Shown: piece by piece, positions 30,178-39,134 of the stretch
Layout of the letters: every line of letters begins with the position of its first letter
Numbering within the stretch: position 1 is the stretch's first letter
The notes under the pieces: model-generated
What the model saw: only the letters and a program-made list of their open reading frames with translations
What the model was told of the DNA's origin: nothing
Databases searched by the model: none
Origin: an uncultured Dorea sp.
GTDB lineage: Bacteria; Bacillota; Clostridia; Lachnospirales; Lachnospiraceae
DNA: 64,000 bases
Assembly: GCA_910585725.1 (NCBI GenBank)
Contig: CAJUFA010000010.1
Span: forward strand, 1 to 64,000
Reading direction: 5' to 3'
Made by a program: the position numbers and the translations under genes

Positions 30178-32763
30178 ATGGAACAATATATCGTGACAGG
30201 AATGAGCTGCGCGGCGTGCAGCACCCGCGTAGAGAAAGCAGTTTCTAATGTGGAAGGGGTGACGTCATGTTCGGTAAGTCTTCTGACGAATTCCATGGGT
30301 GTGGAAGGAGACGTGTCTCCGGCGGAGGTGATAGCCGCTGTGGAAGCGGCCGGATACGGCGCGGCGTCAAAGGCGGCAGAAGGCGGTCATAAGAATGAGG
30401 CTGCAAAGATGCCGGGTGAAGAGCTTTTGGAGGATAAAGAGACGCCGGTCTTAAAAAGAAGGCTGATGATATCCCTTTTCTTTCTATTCCCGTTAATGTA
30501 TGTCTCTATGGGGCATATGATGTGGAACTGGCCGGTGCCGGGAGTCTTTGCCGGAAATCACGTGGCTATGGGATTGTTTCAGCTGCTGTTTACTACGGCG
30601 ATTATGATCGTCAATCAGAAGTTTTTCATCGGCGGGTTTAAGAGCCTGTGGCACCGTGCGCCTAATATGGACACATTAGTTGCGCTTGGCGCCGGGGCGT
30701 CTTATGTGTACAGTACTTATGCTTTGTTTGCCATGACAGATGCACAGATGCGTATGGACATGGATGCAGTGACGGCATATATGCATGAATTTTATTTTGA
30801 ATCTGCCGCAATGATTCTGACATTGATCACAGTCGGGAAGATGTTGGAGGCGCACTCGAAGGGAAAGACGACGGACGCGTTAAAGAGTCTGATGAAATTG
30901 GCGCCGAAAACGGCGGTTGTCGTAAGAGACGGTATGGAACAGGAAGTGCCTGTGGGCCAGGTGCGAAGCGGTGATATATTTGTAGTGAAACCAGGAGAGA
31001 ACATTCCCGTAGACGGCGTAGTCCGGGAAGGAAGCAGCGCGGTAAATGAATCCGCCCTGACCGGAGAGAGCATACCGGTAGACAAGGAAGCAGGGAGTCA
31101 GGTATCCGCGGCTACTGTAAACCAGTCGGGCTATTTAAGATGTGAGGCTACCAGAGTAGGGGAGGACACGACGCTCTCACAGATTATCCAGATGGTCAGC
31201 GACGCGGCGGCCACAAAGGCTCCGATCGCAAAGATTGCGGATAAAGTATCCGGTGTGTTCGTACCGACAGTCATCGGTATCGCGGCGGTCACGATCGTAA
31301 TCTGGCTTCTGAGCGGAAGCAGTCTGGGATTTGCTCTGGCGCGGGGGATATCAGTTCTGGTGATCAGTTGTCCGTGCGCTCTTGGGCTTGCGACGCCGGT
31401 GGCTATTATGGTAGGAAACGGGATGGGCGCTAAGAACGGGATCATGTTTAAGACAGCAGTGTCTTTGGAAGAGACCGGAAAGACGCAGATCGTCGCGCTG
31501 GATAAGACCGGTACGATCACCAGGGGTGAACCAAAGGTAACGGATATTATACCGGAAGACAATATATCAGAGGAAGAGCTTCTTGAGATGGCATACGCTT
31601 TAGAACGAAAAAGCGAGCATCCGCTTGCCAGAGCAGTGACAGATCTTGCGCAGGAGAGAGGGATCACCGGAAATGAGGCGGAAGATTTCCAGGCTGTGCC
31701 TGGCAACGGCTTATGCGGGCGGCTTGGGAAGGAGAAACTGACCGGTGGAAATCGGGATTATATTAAAAAGAATGCATCCGTCTCCCTGGAGACAGAGCAA
31801 AAAGCAGTACAGCTTGCCGAAGAAGGAAAGACGCCTTTGTTTTTTGCAAAGGATGGACGACTTGTGGGCGTGATCGCGGTGGCGGACGTTATTAAAGAAG
31901 ACAGTCCGGATGCGGTAAAAGAATTGCAGAATATGGGAATTCATGTGGTGATGCTGACGGGAGATAACGAGAGGACTGCCCGGGCTATCGGACGTCAGGC
32001 AGGCGTGGACGAGGTAATCGCAGGCGTCCTTCCGGACGGTAAGGAAAGTGTGATCAGGGATCTCAGGAGTAAAGGCAAGACGGCGATGGTTGGCGACGGG
32101 ATTAATGATGCTCCGGCGCTTACGAGGGCTGATATCGGAATCGCGATTGGCGCCGGGACGGATATAGCCATCGATGCGGCGGACGTAGTGTTGATGAAGA
32201 GCCGTTTGAGCGACGTTCCGGCAGCGATCCGACTGAGCCGTGCGACGCTTCGCAATATTCATGAGAATCTGTTCTGGGCGTTCTTTTATAATGTGATAGG
32301 TATTCCGCTTGCGGCAGGGGTGTGGTATCCTCTTCTTGGATGGAAATTAAATCCGATGTTTGGAGCGGCTGCCATGAGTCTTTCAAGTTTCTGTGTTGTG
32401 ACGAACGCGTTACGGTTAAACTGGTTTAGGATGCATGATGCATCGAAGGATAAAAGATTGAAACGGCATATTGTCATTTCAAATAAAGAAAAAGATATGG
32501 GAAGAGAAGGGCTGCCGGACAGCGCTTCCCAGGAAAAAAAGGAGGAGTCAACTATGACAAAGACTATGAAGATCGAAGGAATGATGTGCGGGCATTGCGA
32601 AGCAAGGGTAAAGAAATGCTTAGAGGCGCTTCCGCAGGTAGACGAAGCGGCGGTAAGCCATGAGGCGGGTACCGCCGTCCTGACACTGAATGCGGAAGTA
32701 GCAGACGACGTACTGAAGAAGACGGTAGAAGATCAGGATTACCAGGTGCAGGGAATCGAATAA
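30178..32763 (+). CDS. copA: CopA, Cu(I)-exporting P-type ATPase with fused C-terminal CopZ-like domain
   Basis: This P1B-type pump exports Cu(I). The 861-residue protein has an N-terminal metal domain (GMSCAACS, Cys 11 and 14), eight membrane helices, TGES in the actuator, the CPC ion motif (ISCPCALG), DKTGT phosphorylation site, SEHPLARA nucleotide motif, GDGINDAP hinge and Cu(I)-type helices 7-8 (FYNVIGIP, MSLSS). After the last helix a linker and a second metal domain follow (GMMCGHCEARV). A strong ribosome site and ATG before that last domain suggest it can also be made alone (see next entry). Confidence 0.96.
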   Translation: MEQYIVTGMSCAACSTRVEKAVSNVEGVTSCSVSLLTNSMGVEGDVSPAEVIAAVEAAGYGAASKAAEGGHKNEAAKMPGEELLEDKETPVLKRRLMISLFFLFPLMYVSMGHMMWNWPVPGVFAGNHVAMGLFQLLFTTAIMIVNQKFFIGGFKSLWHRAPNMDTLVALGAGASYVYSTYALFAMTDAQMRMDMDAVTAYMHEFYFESAAMILTLITVGKMLEAHSKGKTTDALKSLMKLAPKTAVVVRDGMEQEVPVGQVRSGDIFVVKPGENIPVDGVVREGSSAVNESALTGESIPVDKEAGSQVSAATVNQSGYLRCEATRVGEDTTLSQIIQMVSDAAATKAPIAKIADKVSGVFVPTVIGIAAVTIVIWLLSGSSLGFALARGISVLVISCPCALGLATPVAIMVGNGMGAKNGIMFKTAVSLEETGKTQIVALDKTGTITRGEPKVTDIIPEDNISEEELLEMAYALERKSEHPLARAVTDLAQERGITGNEAEDFQAVPGNGLCGRLGKEKLTGGNRDYIKKNASVSLETEQKAVQLAEEGKTPLFFAKDGRLVGVIAVADVIKEDSPDAVKELQNMGIHVVMLTGDNERTARAIGRQAGVDEVIAGVLPDGKESVIRDLRSKGKTAMVGDGINDAPALTRADIGIAIGAGTDIAIDAADVVLMKSRLSDVPAAIRLSRATLRNIHENLFWAFFYNVIGIPLAAGVWYPLLGWKLNPMFGAAAMSLSSFCVVTNALRLNWFRMHDASKDKRLKRHIVISNKEKDMGREGLPDSASQEKKEESTMTKTMKIEGMMCGHCEARVKKCLEALPQVDEAAVSHEAGTAVLTLNAEVADDVLKKTVEDQDYQVQGIE
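32554..32763 (+). CDS. Possible internally started CopZ-like copper chaperone
   Basis: Within copA and in the same frame, AAAAAAAGGAGGAG is followed after a normal spacing by ATG 32554. The resulting 69-residue product (MTKTMKIEGMMCGHCEARVK...) has the size, start and GMxCxxC site of a free CopZ chaperone. It could arise from fusion of a once separate copZ to copA, keeping its own ribosome site. A free product is inference from the start signals. Confidence 0.55.
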   Translation: MTKTMKIEGMMCGHCEARVKKCLEALPQVDEAAVSHEAGTAVLTLNAEVADDVLKKTVEDQDYQVQGIE

Positions 32764-32775
32764 ATCGGGAGAATG

Positions 32776-33471
32776 CTATCCGTTCAGAAGGGAGTCGATA
32801 AGTCTTGACGCCTCGCTTCGTGTAAGAGTATCAGGATTCCATGTGGGCTGTGTATTTTTTCGACGGCATAGTTTTGTTAAAAAGGCAAGCTGCTTATCGG
32901 TTGCCGGCTGTTGTTTTTTTGCTTTGTATGTAAGCTGAACCGGTTGGAACAGCATGGGATATTCGGCTTCAAAGTAATGCGCGAGAGTCTGGTATAATTT
33001 AGCTGTGGCAAGCGCGTCGTGATAGGCTCTGTGGGCCGATTTATTCTCGATCTGATAATATGCGCACAGGTCGGATAAGCTTTTCGAGGGAAGAGAAGCC
33101 AGTGCGGTCTGTGCGATCTTGAGGGTGTCTATCCCGGATTTTTCGAAAGAAAGTCCGCAGCGGGAGGCGCCCGTTTTCATGAAACTATAGTCAAATCCTA
33201 CGTTATGCCCGATCAGCACATCGTCTTCGCAAAATTTCAGGAAATCAGAAATTACTTCTGAACCTGATCGGGCGTCTGCAACCATCTCGTTCGTAATTCC
33301 GGTTAGATTGGTGATTGTATCAGAAATAATTTCCGTTGGGCAGATAAATTCCATAAAACGTTCGGCAACATGCCCGTCTCTTACCTTAAGAGCTCCAATC
33401 TCTATGATTTCATTTATCTGAGGATTTAGTCCCGTTGTCTCCACGTCAAAAGCGATATAAGATTTTAACAT
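32776..33471 (-). CDS. DnaQ/PolC-type 3'-5' exonuclease
   Basis: About 231 residues from ATG 33471, chosen because GGAGG lies just upstream of it and not of the earlier in-frame ATG. The DEDDh exonuclease motifs are visible: YIAFDVETTGL (Exo I), IGHNVGFDYSFM (Exo II) and AHRAYHDALATAKL (Exo III). A C-terminal region with TDKQLAFLTKLCRRK and SEASRLIDSLL resembles the small helical domain that follows this exonuclease in several Firmicute proteins. It may proofread or process DNA or RNA. It is convergent with copA. Confidence 0.88.
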   Translation of the reverse strand: MLKSYIAFDVETTGLNPQINEIIEIGALKVRDGHVAERFMEFICPTEIISDTITNLTGITNEMVADARSGSEVISDFLKFCEDDVLIGHNVGFDYSFMKTGASRCGLSFEKSGIDTLKIAQTALASLPSKSLSDLCAYYQIENKSAHRAYHDALATAKLYQTLAHYFEAEYPMLFQPVQLTYKAKKQQPATDKQLAFLTKLCRRKNTQPTWNPDTLTRSEASRLIDSLLNG

Positions 33472-33570
33472 AAGAAACCTCCGTATATTAAAAATTGTAT
33501 GCAATATTTTATACGATATATTGTATCAGATATCTCCCGGAATTGCCAATATAATCGTCATTTTTATACG

Positions 33571-33599
33571 TTGTGCTGTCAGAGGTCTTGGTATATAAT
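33571..33599 (+). promoter_or_regulatory. Candidate promoter of the ParB/BMP fusion gene
   Basis: TTGTGC 33571-33576, a 17-bp spacer and TATAAT 33594-33599, about 125 bp upstream of the gene, leaving a leader that contains the intergenic repeat. Confidence 0.55.
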
Positions 33600-33648
33600 A
33601 ATTGTAGTTTACACATCGGCCGGCGGGTAGTGTGAATTGAAAGCAGAG

Positions 33649-33680
33649 CAGCAGGAAAAGCAGACGGCCGGAAAAAAGCG
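33649..33680 (+). repeat. Interspersed intergenic repeat, copy 2
   Basis: 33649-33668 is identical to 5771-5790, and GAGTGAGAA follows in both. It lies 55 bp before the next gene. Confidence 0.55.
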
Positions 33681-33723
33681 AGTGAGAATGTAATAGCAGG
33701 ATGTTTTTTAAGGAGGATATTTC

Positions 33724-35625
33724 ATGTCATTGAGTGATTATACGAAAGCATATAAACTTGGGAAGAAGGATTACCAGTCTCGGCTGCTTCGCGGGCTTCC
33801 GCCGACTCTGGAGGTTTTGGATGATATTATTCCGAAAAAGGGAACGTATTCGGAAGTCTCGCTTGGTCTGGTTCAGATACCCATCGATCAGATCGTTGGA
33901 ACCAAGACCGGAGGAAGAAGCAATGCGTTTGCGGCGAATTTTATGCCGATTCTAAGAGAGTCATCTGAATTCGCGCAGAAGTGGGCGAGGCTTAGTACCA
34001 GCCATGAGAATGAGGGAATCCGCGAGCCGATTACGGCTTATGAATATATGAATAAATTTTATGTATTGGAAGGAAATAAGCGGGTCAGCGTCATGAAATA
34101 CTTCGACGTAGTATCCGTTCCGGGAGTTGTGACGCGGATCGTGCCGAAGCGGACGGAGGACAAAGAGAATAAGATTTATTTTGAATTCCTGGATTTCTAT
34201 GAACTGACTCAGATTAATTATATCTGGTTTTCGGAAGAGGGTAATTTTAAAAAGATGCTGGAAGCGGTGGGGAAAGACACGCAGACGGTATGGACGGACG
34301 ACGAGAGACTCGAGTTCAGTTCTATTTACCGGAGATTTATGGCAGAATATAAAGCCCAGGAAAAGGATAAACTATCCGTTACGGTAGGCGACGCTTTCCT
34401 GGCTTTCGTCCAGTTGTATGGATACGAAGATATTCTCCGAATGACGACGAAAGAACTAAAAGAACTGGTATCCAAATCCTGGGAAGAATTCTCACTTCTG
34501 GAAGAGGATGATGAAGTGGAGCTTAAGATGGATCCAAACAATGAGAAGAAATCTTTGCTTAATATACTGCTTCCGTTTGGAATATCAAGTCTGAAAGTTG
34601 CATTTATATATGAAAAGACACCGGGATCATCCGCCTGGACTTATGCTCACGAGCTTGGACGGCTGCATCTGGAACAGACTTTCCCGGATGAGGTAAGTAC
34701 CGTGTGCTATGACAATACGACGGTGGATAATGTGGAAGACTATATAGACGAGGCGATTGCCGACGGATGTAATATTATATTTACGACGACTCCGTCTTTT
34801 GTGCAGGCGAGCGTAAAAGCGGCGATTGCCAATCCGGATGTCCGGATCTTAAACTGTTCGGTCAATACCTCCCACAGATATATACGGACCTATTATGCCC
34901 GTATGCATGAGGCAAAGTTTTTGATGGGAGCGATCGCGGGCGCTATGGCAGAGAATAGTCGTCTGGCCTATATTGCGGATTATCCGATCTATGGATCGAT
35001 CGCGAATATCAATGCATTTGCACTGGGAGCGAAGATGATCAATCCCCGCACAGAGGTATTTCTGGAATGGAAAGCCAAAAAAGAAGGCGATATCATGGAG
35101 AATATAAGGCGTAATCAGGTATCCTGTATCTCGGGAAAAGATATGATGATTCCGGAAGAAGCTTCCAGGTTCTTTGGTATCTATCATCTGGACGGCGACT
35201 GCATCAGGAATCTGGCGATGCCCATCTGGCACTGGGGAAAATTCTATGAACAGATGATCCGTACGATTATGGACGGTACATGGAAATACGACGACGATCC
35301 GTCATCAAAGAAGGCGATCAACTACTGGTGGGGAATGTCGGCAGGAGTAATTGACGTTATCTGTTCCCAGAATCTTCCGATCGGCACGAAGAGACTCGTA
35401 GACCTTCTGAGGGATACGATCAGTACCGGAAAATTCAATCCGTTTTCAGGTATCCTTTATTCTCAGGAAGGAATCGTCCAGGACGATCCGGGAAAGAGTC
35501 TGTCGCCGGAAGAGATCGTGACGATGGATTGGCTGGCAGAGAATGTGATTGGAAGTATTCCGAAAGAAGACGAACTAAAGGAACAGTCAAAGCCTGTGAT
35601 CTCACAGCAGGGACTTGATAAATAA
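33724..35625 (+). CDS. Cytoplasmic fusion: ParB-like N-terminal domain and BMP/PnrA-type binding domain
   Basis: 633 residues without signal peptide, lipobox or membrane helix. The N-terminal part (about 40-130) has a ParB/sulfiredoxin-like pattern: VQIPIDQIVGTKTGGRSNAF, then REPITAYEYMNKFYVLEGNKRVSVMKYF. A middle helical linker follows. From about residue 295 (KVAFIYEKTPGSSAWTYAHELGR) to 575 the sequence follows the basic membrane protein/PnrA nucleoside-binding fold (FTTTPSFVQASVKAAI, NTSHRYIRTYYARMHEAKFLMGAIAG). Relatives are often annotated as ABC substrate-binding proteins, but the lack of a signal argues for an intracellular ligand sensor. Ligand unknown. Confidence 0.75.
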   Translation: MSLSDYTKAYKLGKKDYQSRLLRGLPPTLEVLDDIIPKKGTYSEVSLGLVQIPIDQIVGTKTGGRSNAFAANFMPILRESSEFAQKWARLSTSHENEGIREPITAYEYMNKFYVLEGNKRVSVMKYFDVVSVPGVVTRIVPKRTEDKENKIYFEFLDFYELTQINYIWFSEEGNFKKMLEAVGKDTQTVWTDDERLEFSSIYRRFMAEYKAQEKDKLSVTVGDAFLAFVQLYGYEDILRMTTKELKELVSKSWEEFSLLEEDDEVELKMDPNNEKKSLLNILLPFGISSLKVAFIYEKTPGSSAWTYAHELGRLHLEQTFPDEVSTVCYDNTTVDNVEDYIDEAIADGCNIIFTTTPSFVQASVKAAIANPDVRILNCSVNTSHRYIRTYYARMHEAKFLMGAIAGAMAENSRLAYIADYPIYGSIANINAFALGAKMINPRTEVFLEWKAKKEGDIMENIRRNQVSCISGKDMMIPEEASRFFGIYHLDGDCIRNLAMPIWHWGKFYEQMIRTIMDGTWKYDDDPSSKKAINYWWGMSAGVIDVICSQNLPIGTKRLVDLLRDTISTGKFNPFSGILYSQEGIVQDDPGKSLSPEEIVTMDWLAENVIGSIPKEDELKEQSKPVISQQGLDK

Positions 35626-35643
35626 GAAGGGTTAGAGTTATCT

Positions 35644-36237
35644 ATGAAAATACTTGCGATTGCGGATGAAGAATCTGCTTATCTTTGGGATTATTTTGAA
35701 AAGAGTAAGCTGGAGGGGATTGACCTGATTATTTCCTGCGGCGACCTGGATCCAAGATACCTTTCGTTCCTGGCGACGTTTACCTCCGCGCCTGTTCTGT
35801 ATGTGCATGGGAACCATGATGATAAGTATGAACGGATCCCTCCGGACGGATGCACCTGTATCGACGATAAGATCTACGTTCACCAGGGAGTGCGGATTCT
35901 GGGGTTGGGTGGTTCTATGCGCTACAAACCAGGCGGTTATCAATATACAGAATGGCAGATGAAGAACCGGGTTAGAAAACTTTGGTTTTCTCTGCTGAGG
36001 CATGGGGGATTCGATATTCTGGTCACCCATGCCCCGGCGTATCAGCTGAATGACGGGATGGATCTGCCGCATCAGGGATTTCAGGTGTTTCTGAATCTGA
36101 TAGAGAAGTACAAGCCGAAATACTTTCTGCACGGACATGTTCACATGTCCTATGGACGGAAGCATAAAAGGTATGATACCTATCAGGATACGCAGGTGGT
36201 GAACGCGTTCGAAAGGTGCATAATTGAGTATCTGTAA
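35644..36237 (+). CDS. Calcineurin-like metallophosphoesterase
   Basis: 197 residues with the two-metal phosphoesterase motifs: MKILAIADEE (D-x in an altered first motif), ISCGDLD, YVHGNHDD, VTHAPAY and LHGHVHMS. The first motif normally reads DxH; here DEE replaces the histidine. It is 18 bp downstream of the ParB/BMP fusion gene, probably in the same operon. The substrate cannot be predicted. Confidence 0.87.
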   Translation: MKILAIADEESAYLWDYFEKSKLEGIDLIISCGDLDPRYLSFLATFTSAPVLYVHGNHDDKYERIPPDGCTCIDDKIYVHQGVRILGLGGSMRYKPGGYQYTEWQMKNRVRKLWFSLLRHGGFDILVTHAPAYQLNDGMDLPHQGFQVFLNLIEKYKPKYFLHGHVHMSYGRKHKRYDTYQDTQVVNAFERCIIEYL

Positions 36238-36239
36238 AA

Positions 36240-36262
36240 AGCATGCTCAGAAAAAGCATGCT
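36240..36262 (-). terminator. Terminator of the folate operon
   Basis: AGCATGCT at 36240-36247 and 36255-36262 pair across a 7-base loop. On the minus strand the hairpin is followed by TTTTTAC, so it closes the folate operon. Confidence 0.72.
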
Positions 36263-36301
36263 CATAAAATATTCTGCGCCGGACTATCCAAAACTTAATT
36301 T

Positions 36302-37117
36302 TCACTGTGCCAGGGAATCCAGCATCTCCCGGACAGTCTTACGGCTGCAGGGATGACGCTTATAGGGCGTGATCTCATTAAGCGGCTTTAAGACAAAATC
36401 TCGATTCTGCATATCTATATGGGGAATGCAGAGATCTTCTTCATCAAGGATCAGATCGTCGTAAAAAATTATATCCAGGTCTAAAGTCCGGGGACCCCAG
36501 TGAATCTTTCGTTCCCGGCCGGCGTCCTGCTCAATCTTATGGAGAGTTTCCAACAGTTCCTGGGGAGTCAGCAGGGTACGGAGTTCGAGACATCCGTTTA
36601 AAAAGTCGTCCTGGTCTGTGACGCCATAGGGTTTTGTAACGAGAAAAGAGGAGACGCGTGTTACGTCGCAGCAAGGAGTCCGGCGCAGGGAATCTACTGC
36701 CTGGTTCAGATATCGTTCCTTATCGCCGATGTTAGAACCCAGGGCGACATAGGCAGTATGCCAGCTTCGTTCGATCTCTACAGAGACAGTCTCAAGAGGG
36801 AGTCCTACGGGCGCCCAGGGCTTCTTGATCTCTAATCTTATCTTTTCAAGCTTTGGCGTATTCAGAAGGAGCGTCTCAGCCAGACTCTCGGCTGCGCGCT
36901 CCAGTAATTTGAAGGTATGTGTGGTCAGGAATTGTTCAATCTGCCGGCTGATCTCTCCGTAATGGATGGAGGAGGTCAGCTCGTCCGTCTTTCCCGCAGT
37001 CCGCGTATCGGTATAGAGAGCGGCGGTGACTATAAACTTCTGCCCAAGGACGTTTTCCTCCGGGAAGACGCCGTGATGGGCGAATATTTCAAGGTTCTGA
37101 ATCTTAATTATATCCAT
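36302..37117 (-). CDS. folK: FolB-FolK bifunctional dihydroneopterin aldolase / HPPK
   Basis: The protein joins two successive steps of folate synthesis. Residues 1-118 are dihydroneopterin aldolase (IQNLEIFAHHGVFPEENVLGQKF; catalytic Lys in IRLEIKKPWAP). Residues 120-271 are 6-hydroxymethyl-dihydropterin pyrophosphokinase (AYVALGSNIGDKERYLNQAV; the signature GPRTLDLDIIFYDD). GGAGAAAC precedes the ATG. It is the last gene of the minus-strand folate cluster. Such fusions are common in Clostridia. Confidence 0.95.
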   Translation of the reverse strand: MDIIKIQNLEIFAHHGVFPEENVLGQKFIVTAALYTDTRTAGKTDELTSSIHYGEISRQIEQFLTTHTFKLLERAAESLAETLLLNTPKLEKIRLEIKKPWAPVGLPLETVSVEIERSWHTAYVALGSNIGDKERYLNQAVDSLRRTPCCDVTRVSSFLVTKPYGVTDQDDFLNGCLELRTLLTPQELLETLHKIEQDAGRERKIHWGPRTLDLDIIFYDDLILDEEDLCIPHIDMQNRDFVLKPLNEITPYKRHPCSRKTVREMLDSLAQ

Positions 37118-37182
37118 AGTGTTTCTCCTGTATATCCTGTAATCTATAATGTTATACCATGTATTTGTTATGCAGATAAATG

Positions 37183-37995
37183 CTACGGTGCATGTCCCAG
37201 AATTGCCTCGGTCATCCGAATTGCCCGATGATTGGATTTTACATCGTGAACTCTGACGAAAGAGCAGCCTTTAGTCATACCATAGACGGTGGTAGCAAGG
37301 GTTCCTTCTTCTCTCTGATCGGAAGGGAGGTTAAGCGTCAGTCCGATAACGGATTTTCTGGAGGTTCCGAGAAGAATCGGATATCCAAGTTCCTGCAGAC
37401 AGTCCAGGCGTCGGATGACGGCAAGATTCATCTCATAATCCTTGCCGAAGCCTACTCCCGGGTCCAGGATGATCTTGTCGTCGTCGATTCCGGCTTCTTT
37501 AGCGAGACAAACTGATTTTTTCAGATCATTCAGGACGTCTGGGAGAAAGTCCTGGTAGACAGGCTCTTCCCGGTTATGCATCAGGCAGCATGCGGCGTGA
37601 TGTCCGGCGATGACAGACGCCATGTGTTCATCGTATTTCAAGCCCCAGATATCATTGACCATATCGGCGCCTGCCCGCAGCGCGGCTTCTGCTACAGAGC
37701 TTTTGTAAGTATCGATTGATACAGGGATATCGAATTCCTTCTTCAGCTTTTCGATGACAGGGACGACCCGTTCGGTCTCTTCTCTGTCGGTGATTTGAGT
37801 GTGTCCGGGGCGAGTAGATTCTCCCCCCACATCCAGAATATCCGCGCCGTCCCGGATCATTTCTTCCGCATGCTTTAATGCGTCGTCCAGGCGTCGGAAT
37901 CTGCCGCCGTCTGAGAAGGAGTCCGGCGTCACATTCAGAATTCCCATGATGTAAGTATGATTTCTTGTGTCAAATTCTTTTGTTCCTATAATCAT
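37183..37995 (-). CDS. folP: Dihydropteroate synthase
   Basis: FolP joins p-aminobenzoate to the pterin pyrophosphate, the sulfonamide-sensitive step. The 270-residue protein shows MGILNVTPDSFSDGGRF, DILDVGGESTRPGH, VPVSIDTYKSSVAEAAL-type, DIWGLKYDEHM, ILDPGVGFGKDYEMN and LLGTSRKSVIG, ending in the VRVHDVK pterin-pocket motif. Its start overlaps the stop of the upstream HD-domain gene by 4 bases. Confidence 0.97.
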   Translation of the reverse strand: MIIGTKEFDTRNHTYIMGILNVTPDSFSDGGRFRRLDDALKHAEEMIRDGADILDVGGESTRPGHTQITDREETERVVPVIEKLKKEFDIPVSIDTYKSSVAEAALRAGADMVNDIWGLKYDEHMASVIAGHHAACCLMHNREEPVYQDFLPDVLNDLKKSVCLAKEAGIDDDKIILDPGVGFGKDYEMNLAVIRRLDCLQELGYPILLGTSRKSVIGLTLNLPSDQREEGTLATTVYGMTKGCSFVRVHDVKSNHRAIRMTEAILGHAP

Positions 37996-38525
37996 AAACG
38001 AAGCTCCTTATTTTTCTTTTGATTGTCCCAATTACATTTTTGTTCGGAAGGGCAGGAGAAACAGGGACGTGACAACTTGTCGCCGTGATATAGAAGGTAT
38101 TCCAGAGGTTCAGGATCTTCTTTGAGCCGCCGATGCCCTTTGATCGCCGTGATGATCTGTTCCTTCTCATCGGCTGTGAATGTGAGGTCGGCGGGCATAT
38201 CTTCGAGAATCTGCCCGGCGATCCCGGCGCCGGCGATCTCATGGGGAATTCCCTCTTCATATTGTCTGCACTTTCCGATATCGTGCAGAAGAGCGGCCGT
38301 ATAGATAAGATCCTGACCGATACCAAGGTTCATCTTAAGGTCTAATATATAAGCGATTCTGGCAACGTCCAGAAGATGGTTCATCTGGTGGCGGCAGAAG
38401 ACACGGTCTTTCTCTAGTTCTTCCAGTCTCTGATAAAAGGAGACATAGAGAGGGTGGTTACAGATAAAAGAGAGTCTCTTGTTATCGTAAGAAGACGCCG
38501 GATGCGCAAGTAAAGGTTCGGACAT
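37992..38525 (-). CDS. HD-domain hydrolase in the folate operon
   Basis: 177 residues with an HD phosphohydrolase domain: HQMNHLLDVARIAYIL, AALLHDIGKCRQYEEG (metal HD), IPHEIAGAGI and AIKGHRR. A cysteine group ends the protein (RPCFSCPSEQKCNW). GGAGGAAACC precedes the ATG. It lies between folE and folP with a 4-base overlap to folP, so it is translated with them. The cluster lacks a visible dihydroneopterin-triphosphate pyrophosphatase (FolQ/NudB), and this enzyme could supply that step; that is inference. Confidence 0.87.
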   Translation of the reverse strand: MSEPLLAHPASSYDNKRLSFICNHPLYVSFYQRLEELEKDRVFCRHQMNHLLDVARIAYILDLKMNLGIGQDLIYTAALLHDIGKCRQYEEGIPHEIAGAGIAGQILEDMPADLTFTADEKEQIITAIKGHRRLKEDPEPLEYLLYHGDKLSRPCFSCPSEQKCNWDNQKKNKELRL

Positions 38526-38570
38526 AATGGTTTCCTCCCTGAATGTTCTGATGTACCTGATACAAATATA

Positions 38571-39134
38571 TCACTTAAGAAGATGAAAGAATCGTTCTTC
38601 TAATCCGGGGTCAGTCTCAAAAACTCCGCGTCGCGCCAGAGTTACGGTCTGACTGCCGGGTTTTTTGATTCCGCGCATGGTCATACACATATGCTCGGCT
38701 TCTACCATGACCAGTACGCCTTTCGGGTGAACAAAGGTCATGAGAGCGTCGGCGATCTGGCCGGTCAGTTTCTCCTGGATCTGAAGCCTTCTTGCGAATA
38801 CTTCTACAGTCCGGGCGAGTTTACTGAGTCCTACGACTTCCCCGTCAGGAATATAGGCGATGTGAACTTTGCCATAGAAGGGCAGCAGGTGATGTTCGCA
38901 GGTAGAATAGAATGTGATATCCTTTTCTACGACCATCTCGCTGTTATTTACATGAAAAGTACGGCTTAGATGCGTACCGGCATCCTCTTCCATACCGCCG
39001 TAGAGTTCTTCATACATCCTCGCAATCCGGTCGGGGGTATCCAGAAGCCCTTCCCGGGAAATGTCTTCGCCGATGCCTTCCAGCAGAAGGCGGACGGCTT
39101 GTTTAATCTTATCTTGATCAATCATATTTTTCAT
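38571..39134 (-). CDS. folE: GTP cyclohydrolase I
   Basis: FolE converts GTP to dihydroneopterin triphosphate, the first step of folate synthesis. The 187-residue protein has the zinc site in YSTCEHHLLPFYGKVHIAYIP, plus GLSKLARTVEVFARRLQIQEKLT and MCMTMRGIKKPGS (third zinc ligand). Length is normal. Its start overlaps the folC end by 17 bp. Confidence 0.97.
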   Translation of the reverse strand: MKNMIDQDKIKQAVRLLLEGIGEDISREGLLDTPDRIARMYEELYGGMEEDAGTHLSRTFHVNNSEMVVEKDITFYSTCEHHLLPFYGKVHIAYIPDGEVVGLSKLARTVEVFARRLQIQEKLTGQIADALMTFVHPKGVLVMVEAEHMCMTMRGIKKPGSQTVTLARRGVFETDPGLEERFFHLLK

